From an uncultured Ruminococcus sp. (lineage in GTDB: Bacteria > Bacillota > Clostridia > Oscillospirales > Ruminococcaceae): DNA of 13,684 nt. Under the pieces are notes generated by a model. The model saw nothing but the letters and a program-made list of their open reading frames with translations, was not told the DNA's origin and made no database searches. The position numbers and the translations under genes are program-made. This document shows positions 6,908 to 13,596 of the stretch, in pieces (the stretch's first letter is position 1; every line of letters begins with the position of its first letter). The stretch spans positions 1 through 13,684 of the forward strand of contig CAMNJD010000361.1 in NCBI GenBank assembly GCA_946540705.1, given 5' to 3'.

Positions 6908-8400
6908 ACAAAACGCTCAAGGGTATTATCGGCGGAAGCGCCCTGCTTGCGGTGCTCGGCGGTGTACTCGCTGTCCTGAAGCTGACGGAGAAGGAGCCCG
7001 AGCCGGAATCCTCCTCCGAGGCTGAGGTCATCATGCTCTGGCATGCGAACAGCGACGATATCAGCAAGGTCACGGTCGAGCCTGCGGACGGTAAAGCGTA
7101 TTCCGCAGTACGCCGCATGGATCAGGTCGAGACAACCGACTTAAACGGCAGCAAGATCACGCAGGATATCGCGAACTATTATCTCACGGACTATGACGAT
7201 CTTCCGATGGATACGACGGGCATCCGTCTGCTCGCGACCCGTGCGCCGGAGCTGGCGGCGGTCGATGTGATCCTGGAGCATGCGTCCGATTCGGACTATG
7301 CACGCTTTGGCCTGGATCATCCGACCCGCGTGACCTATGAGGTCGATAACGCGGATCCGATCGTGTTCCTGATCGGCGACAAAACACAGGTCGATTCCAA
7401 CTACTATCTGCGCATGGAGGGCGGAGATACGGTGTATACCGTCGAATCCACTGCGGTGGATCCGTTCCTGAAATCTGCGGAGGATTTCCTCGGCACACAG
7501 GTGACGCCCGAGCCCGAGGACGGCGAGGAGATCATCGTCAAGTCTGTCCGCATCGAGCGCAAGGATCTTGATTACGACATCCTTCTGGAATATGACGAAA
7601 GCATTTCCGAAAGCGACCGCAGCGGCAGCATGGCACAGCATGTCATGACTGAGCCGATCTACTGCCTGCTCAGCCCGGATAAATCCGCAGATGCCACACA
7701 CGGTATCTACGGCCTGTCCGCAAATGAAGTTGTCACGCCGCACCCCACGGAGGCCGACAAGAAAAAATGCGGCCTCGATGACCCGTTCACGACCGTCACG
7801 GTCAAGACCGGAGAGGGTAAGACCGTAACCTTCACGCTCGGCGATACCTACGAGACAGAGGACGGCGAAACCTATTATTACGGGATGCTGAGTACCGTCA
7901 ACTGCATCTACGGCTTCTCCGCCGATGCAACGATCTATGATGACGTTGTTCCGTCGGGTATTTCCTCGAAGAATATCCTTGACCTCTATGTCTGGGATGT
8001 CAGCCGTCTTGTGTGCGAGGGCGGCGGGAAAAAGCTCGAATTTGACGGCGAGGGCAGCGATGCGTCTGACTTTGTCCTGAAGCTGAACGGTGCGCGCTAT
8101 GAGAATACCGAGCGCTACCGTCAGTTCTATTCGTTCCTGCTTCAGACCAAGGCGGAGGATCTCATCATTGAGGAGATCGAGACGCCGGATGAATCGGAGC
8201 GCCTCGCCGCACTGACCGTCGAGAAATCCGACGGCACGCGCAGCTATCAGATCGACTTCTACGATGCAGGCGGCATGAAGGCCTACATCGCGATCAACGG
8301 CCGGATCACGTTCCGCTGCCGGAAATCCTATGTTGATACGCTGCTGCATAATATTGAGATCTTCGAGAATGATTCGGAGGAATTTACGACCAGATGGTAA
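6904..8400 (+). CDS. DUF4340-like membrane-anchored protein with internal duplication
   Basis: The protein has 498 residues. A single N-terminal helix (about 7-25) is followed by an acidic linker (EKEPEPESSSEAE) and a large, probably extracytoplasmic region. There is no lipobox Cys, so it is more likely a signal-anchored protein than a lipoprotein. DUF4340 proteins typically follow GldG-like genes, and this one fits by position and content. Two segments align with each other: FGLDHPTRVTYEV...VFLIGD...YYLRM...VYTV at about 135-181, and CGLDDPFTTVTVK...TFTLGD...YYYGM...IYGF at about 289-338. The start overlaps the previous stop by four bases (ATGA), with AGGAG just upstream inside gldG. The function is not known; it is likely a structural or substrate-handling partner of the ABC complex. 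Confidence 0.78.
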   Translation: MNKTLKGIIGGSALLAVLGGVLAVLKLTEKEPEPESSSEAEVIMLWHANSDDISKVTVEPADGKAYSAVRRMDQVETTDLNGSKITQDIANYYLTDYDDLPMDTTGIRLLATRAPELAAVDVILEHASDSDYARFGLDHPTRVTYEVDNADPIVFLIGDKTQVDSNYYLRMEGGDTVYTVESTAVDPFLKSAEDFLGTQVTPEPEDGEEIIVKSVRIERKDLDYDILLEYDESISESDRSGSMAQHVMTEPIYCLLSPDKSADATHGIYGLSANEVVTPHPTEADKKKCGLDDPFTTVTVKTGEGKTVTFTLGDTYETEDGETYYYGMLSTVNCIYGFSADATIYDDVVPSGISSKNILDLYVWDVSRLVCEGGGKKLEFDGEGSDASDFVLKLNGARYENTERYRQFYSFLLQTKAEDLIIEEIETPDESERLAALTVEKSDGTRSYQIDFYDAGGMKAYIAINGRITFRCRKSYVDTLLHNIEIFENDSEEFTTRW

Positions 8401-8403
8401 GAC

Positions 8404-8427
8404 AGTGCGGGAGTCAGCATCCGCACT
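8404..8427 (+). terminator. Weak hairpin after the DUF4340 gene, possible partial terminator
   Basis: AGTGCGG (8404-8410) and CCGCACT (8421-8427) form a 7-bp stem with a ten-base loop, followed only by TTGAT. The T run is too short for a confident intrinsic terminator. It lies four bases after the DUF4340 stop and ten bases before the ribosome site of the next gene, so it could act as an mRNA processing or partial termination point between the ABC module and the downstream genes. Confidence 0.25.
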
Positions 8428-8453
8428 TTGATAGAAAAAGGGAGGTTTTTACG

Positions 8454-8741
8454 ATGAGCGAAAGCTATTTTACCTATAAGGCACGCCCTGTCGTCCGCAG
8501 CGGCAAGACGATCTATTACGGCAGCATGGCTGAACCGTATGTGGTGATGATGACGGTCACGGCGGAGCAGCCTGACCACGATATCATGGCCGCAACAGAG
8601 ATCAAATGCTATCTGATGAAAACGGACAAAAACCTGAACCCCATGCAGGCAATTACGAAAACCGCAGCCCGTGCAACGCTCTATGATGCTTTGGAGCTCG
8701 CGGCTGCATGGCTCCGCTCAACAGAGCGGCCGGCAAGCTGA
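8454..8741 (+). CDS. Unidentified small soluble protein (95 residues)
   Basis: I do not recognise a named family. The protein has no signal peptide, no membrane segment and no Cys pair. It has an N-terminal half likely to form beta strands (SYFTYKARPVVRSGKTIYYG, then EPYVVMMTVTAE, then EIKCYLMKTD) and a C-terminal half likely to form one Ala-rich helix (about 66-89, AITKTAARATLYDALELAAAWL). The ATG at 8454 is chosen because AAAGGGAGG (8437-8445) precedes it by eight bases. The frame extends upstream to 8394, but that start lies inside the DUF4340 gene. It has the same strand and codon style as its neighbours and sits between the ABC module and the polyamine genes, 53 and 38 bases from each, so it could belong to either. 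It is very likely a real gene; the role is open. Confidence 0.8.
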   Translation: MSESYFTYKARPVVRSGKTIYYGSMAEPYVVMMTVTAEQPDHDIMAATEIKCYLMKTDKNLNPMQAITKTAARATLYDALELAAAWLRSTERPAS

Positions 8742-8779
8742 TTCGCGGAACGATTCTGAAAACAGGGGAGGTCACACCA

Positions 8780-10045
8780 ATGAGCAAGGTTTTGATTATC
8801 GGATGCGGCGGCGTTGCATCCGTCGCGATCCAGAAATGCTGTCAGAATGACGCTGAATTTACAGAGATCTGCATTGCGAGCCGCACCGTCAGCAAGTGCG
8901 ATGCGCTGAAGGCGAAGATCGAGGCAGAGGGCAGGTCAAAAACAGTCATCACGACTGCGGCGCTGGATGCCGACGACAAGGATGCAGTGCTGGCGCTGAT
9001 CCGTTCCTATCAGCCCGATGCCGTGCTGAATCTCGCGCTGCCCTATCAGGATCTGACAATCATGCAGGCATGCCTTGAGGGCGGCGTGCATTATATCGAC
9101 ACCGCAAACTATGAGCCCGAGGACACCGATGATCCGGCATGGCGCGCGATCTATGAGAAGCGCTGCAAAGAGCTCGGCTTTACGGCATATTTCGACTATT
9201 CGTGGCAGTGGGCATATCAGGAGCAGTTCGAGAAGGCCGGCCTGACCGCACTCTGCGGCTCCGGCTTTGACCCGGGCGTGACCTCTGTGTTCACGGCATA
9301 TGCGCTGAAGCACTACTTTGACGAGATCCACTATATCGACATCCTCGACTGCAACGGCGGCGACCACGGCTATCCGTTCGCCACGAACTTCAACCCGGAG
9401 ATCAATCTCCGCGAAGTCTCCGCAAACGGCTCCTACTGGGAGGACGGGCACTGGGTCGAGACAAAGCCGATGGAGATCAAGCGCGTGTATGATTTCCCGC
9501 AGGTCGGCAAAAAGGATATGTACCTGCTGCACCATGAGGAGATCGAATCCCTCGCGAAAAATATCCCGCATGTCAGGCGGATCCGGTTCTTCATGACCTT
9601 CGGTCAGAGCTATCTGACCCATATGAAGTGTCTGGAGAATGTCGGTATGCTCTCGACCACGCCGGTCAATTTCAACGGCACGGAGATCGTTCCGATCCAG
9701 TTCCTGAAGGCGCTGCTGCCCGATCCGGCATCGCTGGGGCCGCGCACCGTCGGCAAGACGAATATCGGCTGCATCTTCACCGGCGTGAAGGACGGCAGAG
9801 AAAAGACCGTCTATATTTACAATGTCTGCGATCATCAGGAATGCTACAGGGAGCTCGGCTCTCAGGCGATCTCCTATACGACCGGTGTTCCGGCAATGAT
9901 CGGCGCGGCACTGGTCGCGAACGGGACATGGCGCAATCCCGGCGCCCGCACGATCGAAGAATTCGACCCCGATCCGTTCATGGATATGCTGAACAAGTGG
10001 GGGCTGCCGTGGGTTGTCGATGAGAACCCGCAGACGGTGGAATGA
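8780..10045 (+). CDS. Carboxynorspermidine / carboxyspermidine dehydrogenase (saccharopine dehydrogenase family)
   Basis: This family condenses aspartate beta-semialdehyde with a diamine (putrescine gives carboxyspermidine; 1,3-diaminopropane gives carboxynorspermidine) and reduces the imine with NAD(P)H. The 421 residues start with a Rossmann fold, VLIIGCGGVASVAIQKC (4-20), followed by IASR at 32-35, where the cofactor ribose or phosphate is usually read. Other recognisable stretches are NLALPYQDLTIMQACLEGGVHYIDTANYE (84-112), CGSGFDPGVTSVF (159-171) and CNGGDHGYPFATNFNPEINLREV (191-213). Close linkage to nspC, its pathway partner, makes the assignment firm; the chain length of the product cannot be told. 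The ATG at 8780 has AGGGGAGG at 8764-8771. An upstream in-frame start at 8708 lies inside the previous gene and is rejected. The stop overlaps the nspC start. Confidence 0.92.
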   Translation: MSKVLIIGCGGVASVAIQKCCQNDAEFTEICIASRTVSKCDALKAKIEAEGRSKTVITTAALDADDKDAVLALIRSYQPDAVLNLALPYQDLTIMQACLEGGVHYIDTANYEPEDTDDPAWRAIYEKRCKELGFTAYFDYSWQWAYQEQFEKAGLTALCGSGFDPGVTSVFTAYALKHYFDEIHYIDILDCNGGDHGYPFATNFNPEINLREVSANGSYWEDGHWVETKPMEIKRVYDFPQVGKKDMYLLHHEEIESLAKNIPHVRRIRFFMTFGQSYLTHMKCLENVGMLSTTPVNFNGTEIVPIQFLKALLPDPASLGPRTVGKTNIGCIFTGVKDGREKTVYIYNVCDHQECYRELGSQAISYTTGVPAMIGAALVANGTWRNPGARTIEEFDPDPFMDMLNKWGLPWVVDENPQTVE

Positions 10046-11172
10046 TGCGGCGGCAGGAATTGCCGACTCCCTGCTATATCATTGATGAGGCAAAGCTCCG
10101 GAGCAATCTGGAGCTTTTGCAGCATGTGGAGCAGGAGAGCGGCGCGCACATTTTACTGGCGCAGAAGGCGTTTTCGTGCTTTGCGGTGTATCCGCTGATC
10201 GCGCAGTACATCAGCGGAACAACTGCGAGCGGGCTTTACGAGGCACGGCTCGGCGCGGAGGAATTCCGCAAAGAAAACCATGTGTTTTCACCGGCCTATG
10301 ATCCGGCAGAATTTGCGGAGCTGTGCCGCATCTGCGACCATATCAGCTTCAATTCCTTTGCACAGTTTGAAAAATACCGTCCGGTCTGGGAGCAGGCAGG
10401 CGTCAGTGTCGGCATCCGCGTGAACCCGGAGTGCTCGACGCAGGGCGACCATGCGATCTATGACCCCTGCGCACCGGGCTCGCGGCTCGGCGTGACAAGG
10501 GCGAATTTCCGCCCGGAGCAGCTCAGCGGTGTTGAGGGGCTGCATTTCCATACGCTCTGTGAGCAGAATGCAGACGATCTGCTGACGACCTTTGCCGCAT
10601 TTGAGGAGAAATTCGGGGAATTCATCCCGCGGATGAAGTGGCTGAATCTCGGCGGCGGGCATCATATCACCCGCGATGATTATGACGTATCTGCGCTGAT
10701 TTCGCTGATCAGGCACATCCGCGGACACTACGGCGTCGAGGTCTATCTCGAGCCGGGCGAGGCGATCGCTCTGAACGCCGGCTGGCTTGATACGCAGGTC
10801 ATGGATATCGTGGAGAACGGGATCAAGGTGCTGATTCTTGATGCATCGGCAGCATGCCACATGCCCGATGTGCTGGAAATGCCCTACCGTCCGCCGCTGA
10901 AGGATTCCGGCAAGTGGGGGGAGAAGCCGTATGAATACCGGCTGTCTTCGCGCACCTGTCTTGCGGGTGATATCATCGGCGACTACAGCTTTGACCGCGA
11001 AATTCAGGTCGGCGACCGCCTGACCTTCGAGGACATGGCGATCTACTCCATGGTCAAGAACAACACCTTCAACGGCATGCCCCTGCCCGCAATCGCGATT
11101 CAGCATGAATCAGGCGACTGTGAGATCATCCGGCAGTTTGGCTATGATGATTTCAGGGAAAGGTTGTCCTAG
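10042..11172 (+). CDS. nspC: Carboxynorspermidine / carboxyspermidine decarboxylase NspC
   Basis: NspC is a PLP enzyme of the alanine-racemase-like fold that decarboxylates carboxy(nor)spermidine to (nor)spermidine in the cytoplasm. In its 376 residues the PLP lysine is Lys42 in LLAQKAFS. Family motifs follow: GLHFHTLCEQNADDL (166-180), WLNLGGGHHITRDDYD (200-215), LEPGEAIA (236-243), DASAACHMPDVLEMPYRP (267-284), TCLAGDIIGDYSFD (305-318) and MVKNNTFNGMPLPAIAI (337-353). The catalytic Cys of the CLAGD segment is present. The ATG at 10042 overlaps the dehydrogenase stop by four bases; a second ATG directly follows at 10045. Coupled translation with the dehydrogenase fits their consecutive reactions. 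Confidence 0.96.
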   Translation: MMRRQELPTPCYIIDEAKLRSNLELLQHVEQESGAHILLAQKAFSCFAVYPLIAQYISGTTASGLYEARLGAEEFRKENHVFSPAYDPAEFAELCRICDHISFNSFAQFEKYRPVWEQAGVSVGIRVNPECSTQGDHAIYDPCAPGSRLGVTRANFRPEQLSGVEGLHFHTLCEQNADDLLTTFAAFEEKFGEFIPRMKWLNLGGGHHITRDDYDVSALISLIRHIRGHYGVEVYLEPGEAIALNAGWLDTQVMDIVENGIKVLILDASAACHMPDVLEMPYRPPLKDSGKWGEKPYEYRLSSRTCLAGDIIGDYSFDREIQVGDRLTFEDMAIYSMVKNNTFNGMPLPAIAIQHESGDCEIIRQFGYDDFRERLS

Positions 11173-11173
11173 A

Positions 11174-11701
11174 ATGAAACGAAATGCACTGAGCCACCGC
11201 CATGCCATGAAGCTCTGGCAGGTCATTGTCCGCTGCGTCTGCATCCCGCTGGTCTGGGTCTTTTATGCGGGAATCATTTTCCTGTTCGTGTACTTTCGCG
11301 TCAGTGATTCCCGGGAAGCCGATGCGTATCGGAATGCAGAAAGGACGCTCTCTGTGACGGCGACGAGGTCGGTGGTTTCCGAAGAATACCGGCGGGATGC
11401 AGATGACCGCTACAGAAAATATTACAATGTAATTTGGGAATATCAGATTGACGGAAAAACCTATACATACAGCGAAACCCGACTCAATTCGCCCGGAAAG
11501 ACACGGACGCTGAGCGTGTATGAGGGCAGCGATCACCGGTTTCATGTCTGGAACGGTGACGGAGCAGGGAGTGCCTTTTCGATGGCTGGGATGATCGTTG
11601 CAGGCATTCTGTTCTTTCTTTTGTTTGGATTTGTCACGATCGTCCTCCGGGGAATCTCAGCCCCGGATCCGCTGCCCCCGCCCGGACAAAGGAGCTTTTG
11701 A
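11174..11701 (+). CDS. Small two-helix membrane protein, DUF3592-like
   Basis: The protein has 175 residues: a basic N-terminus (MKRNALSHRHAMK), a long hydrophobic segment at about 16-41, a hydrophilic domain at about 44-134, a second membrane helix at about 136-158 and a Pro-rich tail (APDPLPPPGQ). The middle domain has Tyr-rich strands and a WEYQIDGKTYTYSE stretch resembling the 'Y-x-hydrophobic-x-GKxY' core of DUF3592-type membrane proteins. That family call is tentative. The ATG at 11174 begins one base after the nspC stop, with GGGAAAGG at about 11157-11164 as ribosome site. An earlier in-frame start at 11105 would overlap nspC by 68 bases and has no better signal. Its stop overlaps aguA by one base. 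The stretch around 11400-11470 looks more AT-rich than the flanking genes. Function unknown. Confidence 0.78.
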   Translation: MKRNALSHRHAMKLWQVIVRCVCIPLVWVFYAGIIFLFVYFRVSDSREADAYRNAERTLSVTATRSVVSEEYRRDADDRYRKYYNVIWEYQIDGKTYTYSETRLNSPGKTRTLSVYEGSDHRFHVWNGDGAGSAFSMAGMIVAGILFFLLFGFVTIVLRGISAPDPLPPPGQRSF

Positions 11702-12801
11702 TGAACACACCGAAAACAGACGGCTTTCACATGCCGGCAGAATTTGAACCGCATCACGGAACTCTGATGATCTTTCCGGAGCGCCCCGGTTCGTGGGCAC
11801 ACGGCGCAAAGGACGCACAGCGGGCATTTGCAGAGATCGCAGCGCGGCTTTCGCAGTGTGAGCAGGTGTATATGCTGGTCAATGACCGCACAGCCGAACC
11901 CGCAAAAAAAATGCTGCCGGAATCGGTCACGCTGCTGCACATCCCGACTGACGATGCATGGGCGCGGGATGTCGCACCGACCTTTGTGCGCAGTGACAGC
12001 ACAGGCGAGGTACGCGGGATATCGTGGCAGTTCAACGCTTGGGGCGGTGATTTCGACGGCCTGTATCCCGATTATCAGCAGGACGATGCGGCTGCGGACG
12101 CAGTCTGCGCGGCACTGCGCAAGGCCTGCTATGATGCGCGCCCGTTTGTCCTGGAGGGCGGCGCGATCCACTGTGACGGCGAGGGCACTGTGCTGGTCAC
12201 GGAGGCCTGCCTGCTCTCGGGCGGGCGCAATCCGCAGATGACCAGGGCGCAGATCACCGAAACGCTGCTGGAAATGCTCGGCGCGGAAAAGGTCATCTGG
12301 ATCCCGTTCGGCATTTACAACGACGAAACAAATGAGCATATTGACAATATCTGCGCATTCACAGCGCCCGGCGAGGTCGTGCTGGCGTGGTGCGATGATC
12401 CGGATGACCCGCAGCATGCGATGTCGCAGGCGGATTTCGATGTGCTGTCGCGTGAGACAGATGCCAGGGGCCGTCGCCTGAAGATCACGAAGCTGCCGGT
12501 TCCGCACAAGCCCGTCTGCGTGACTGCGGCGGAATGCGAGGGATATGTCTTTGCAGAAGGGGAGGATACCCGCGAGCCGGGCGAACGGCTTGCCGCATCC
12601 TATGTCAACTTTTATTTCGGCAATGACTGCGTGCTGGTGCCGCAGTTCGGCGGGGAATATGCGGCGGATGATGCGCGGGCATGTGAGATCCTGCGCGGCT
12701 GCATTCCCGGGCGGGAGATCGTCCCGATCTCAGCGCGGGCGATCCTGCTCGGCGGAGGAAACATCCACTGCATCACGCAGCAGATCCCGCTATTCCGCTG
12801 A
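11701..12801 (+). CDS. aguA: Agmatine deiminase AguA
   Basis: AguA hydrolyses agmatine to N-carbamoylputrescine and ammonia. The 366 residues contain the catalytic nucleophile Cys357 in GGGNIHCITQQ (351-361), the catalytic His213 in NEHIDN, Glu152 in LEGGAIHCDGEGT, and the substrate-site segment DDAWARDVAPTF (84-95), all as in the guanidine-modifying enzyme superfamily. A TTG at 11698 could extend the protein by one codon, but the ATG at 11701 with AGGAG at 11690-11694 is preferred. The upstream stop and this start share one base (TGATG). AguB, the amidohydrolase that would release putrescine, is absent from the window. The last 12 bases overlap the 3' end of sigK on the other strand, and no terminator separates the two genes. 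Confidence 0.95.
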   Translation: MNTPKTDGFHMPAEFEPHHGTLMIFPERPGSWAHGAKDAQRAFAEIAARLSQCEQVYMLVNDRTAEPAKKMLPESVTLLHIPTDDAWARDVAPTFVRSDSTGEVRGISWQFNAWGGDFDGLYPDYQQDDAAADAVCAALRKACYDARPFVLEGGAIHCDGEGTVLVTEACLLSGGRNPQMTRAQITETLLEMLGAEKVIWIPFGIYNDETNEHIDNICAFTAPGEVVLAWCDDPDDPQHAMSQADFDVLSRETDARGRRLKITKLPVPHKPVCVTAAECEGYVFAEGEDTREPGERLAASYVNFYFGNDCVLVPQFGGEYAADDARACEILRGCIPGREIVPISARAILLGGGNIHCITQQIPLFR

Positions 12802-13479
12802 TTCGTAGGCCTCCCGCAGCACCTTCAGCGCATGCTTTTCAATGCGGGAGACATATGACCGGCTGATCGACAGCGCTTCTGCCGCTTCACGCTGTGTCTG
12901 CGGCGGTCTGCCGAACAGCCCGTACCGCCGGACGATGACCTCCCATTCGCGGGGGGAGAGGCGGGTTTGCAGAAAATGATAGAGCTGTTTTTCCTGCATG
13001 CTCCGGATGACCTGATCCTCAAGGTCGCTGCCGTCCGGCATCACGTCGAGCAGCGTCAGCGCATTGCCGTCCTTGTCATATTCCAGCGGATCCTCAAAGA
13101 AAACCTCGCCGGCAGTCTTTTTCTTTGCGCGGTAGTGCATCAGAATCTCGTTTTCGATGCAGCGGCTCGCATAGGTCGCAAAGCGCGCACCCTTTTCCTG
13201 CCTGAAGGATGACACCGCCTTGATGAGCCCGAGGGTTCCGATCGAGATGAGCTCATCCTGCTCCCGCTCCGGGGTGTAGAATTTTTTTGTCATATGTGCG
13301 ACCAGCCGGAGATTGTGGGAGATCAGCTTTTGTCTGGCGTCCTCATCGCCCTCTGCCAGACGGGCGAGACATTCGTCCTCCTCGGCACGGCTGAGCGGCT
13401 GCGGAAATGCGGCCGTATGATCGACATGCAGCAGAAAAAATGTCATTTGCCCGAATAAACCCGATAAAAATGTCAGCAT
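12790..13479 (-). CDS. sigK: RNA polymerase sporulation sigma factor SigK (pro-sigma-K)
   Basis: Sigma-K drives late mother-cell transcription during sporulation. The 229 residues open with a hydrophobic pro-sequence (MLTFLSGLFGQMTFFLLHV, 1-19), then AFPQPLS (24-30), as just after the processing site of B. subtilis pro-sigma-K. Region 2 is clear: NLRLVAHMTKKF (56-67), DELISIGTLGLIKAVSSF (75-92) and ATYASRCIENEILMHYR (101-117). Region 4 ends with the helix-turn-helix TQREAAEALSISRSYVSRIEKHALK (195-219). AFPQPLS, LVAHMTKKF and SRSYVSRIEK favour sigma-K over sigma-E. The gene is continuous, with no skin-type insertion. ATG 13479 is preferred because AAGGTGGTG precedes it by six bases; a GTG at 13491 would add four residues. 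The pro-sequence implies membrane-linked proteolytic activation. Confidence 0.93.
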   Translation of the reverse strand: MLTFLSGLFGQMTFFLLHVDHTAAFPQPLSRAEEDECLARLAEGDEDARQKLISHNLRLVAHMTKKFYTPEREQDELISIGTLGLIKAVSSFRQEKGARFATYASRCIENEILMHYRAKKKTAGEVFFEDPLEYDKDGNALTLLDVMPDGSDLEDQVIRSMQEKQLYHFLQTRLSPREWEVIVRRYGLFGRPPQTQREAAEALSISRSYVSRIEKHALKVLREAYESAE

Positions 13480-13485
13480 AACGTA

Positions 13486-13494
13486 CACCACCTT
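13486..13494 (-). promoter_or_regulatory. Ribosome binding site deciding the sigK start
   Basis: On the minus strand AAGGTGGTG differs by one base from the ideal AAGGAGGTG and stands six bases before the ATG at 13479. The alternative in-frame GTG starts at 13491 and 13488 lie within this site, so translation most probably begins at the ATG. Confidence 0.65.
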
Positions 13495-13500
13495 CAGCGC

Positions 13501-13528
13501 ATTCTATGCGGCGGGGCATGTACCGTAT
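13501..13528 (-). promoter_or_regulatory. Candidate sporulation-type (sigma-E/sigma-K) promoter for sigK
   Basis: On the minus strand CATAGAAT (13508-13501) matches the CATA-type -10 of mother-cell sigma factors. AC at 13526-13525 lies exactly 16 bases upstream, as in the AC-N16-CATAnnnTA pattern of sigma-K, and ATA at 13528-13526 could serve a sigma-E-type -35. Only the last A of the sigma-K pattern is missing. The transcription start would fall near 13495, leaving a leader of about 15 bases before the ATG, which is short but possible. Confidence 0.4.
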
Positions 13529-13546
13529 ACACAGACTGATATCCGC

Positions 13547-13596
13547 AGACAAACCGGCGCAGCAGAATCCGATCTGCCGCGCCGGTTTGTTTTATT
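13547..13596 (+). terminator. Intrinsic terminator oriented for rightward transcription
   Basis: Bases 13549-13560 pair with 13579-13590 in a GC-rich 12-bp stem. After one A-C mismatch the stem continues with 13562-13566 pairing 13573-13577 around a six-base loop. The right arm runs into GGTTTGTTTTATT (13584-13596), a U-rich tract typical of intrinsic termination on the plus strand. On the minus strand the stem is followed by TTTGTCTGCGG, a much poorer U tract. The only rightward genes before it are those ending with aguA at 12801, beyond sigK. Confidence 0.75.

Noticed and set aside
4433..8349. Long minus-strand open frames opposite the ABC module (4433-5347, 5420-6289, 7141-8349)
   Set aside because: Their composition mirrors the codon bias of the genes opposite them. 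No family motif or ribosome site supports them.
8936..12507. Minus-strand open frames opposite the polyamine genes (8936-9835, 10288-11106, 11542-12507)
   Set aside because: These are shadows of the dehydrogenase, NspC and AguA, which carry complete catalytic motifs on the plus strand.
13258..13290. Possible rightward terminator inside the sigK antisense strand (GC-rich bases followed by a seven-T run)
   Set aside because: The stem is only about five pairs and lies some nine bases from the T run. The T run simply encodes Lys-Lys-Phe of sigK on the other strand.
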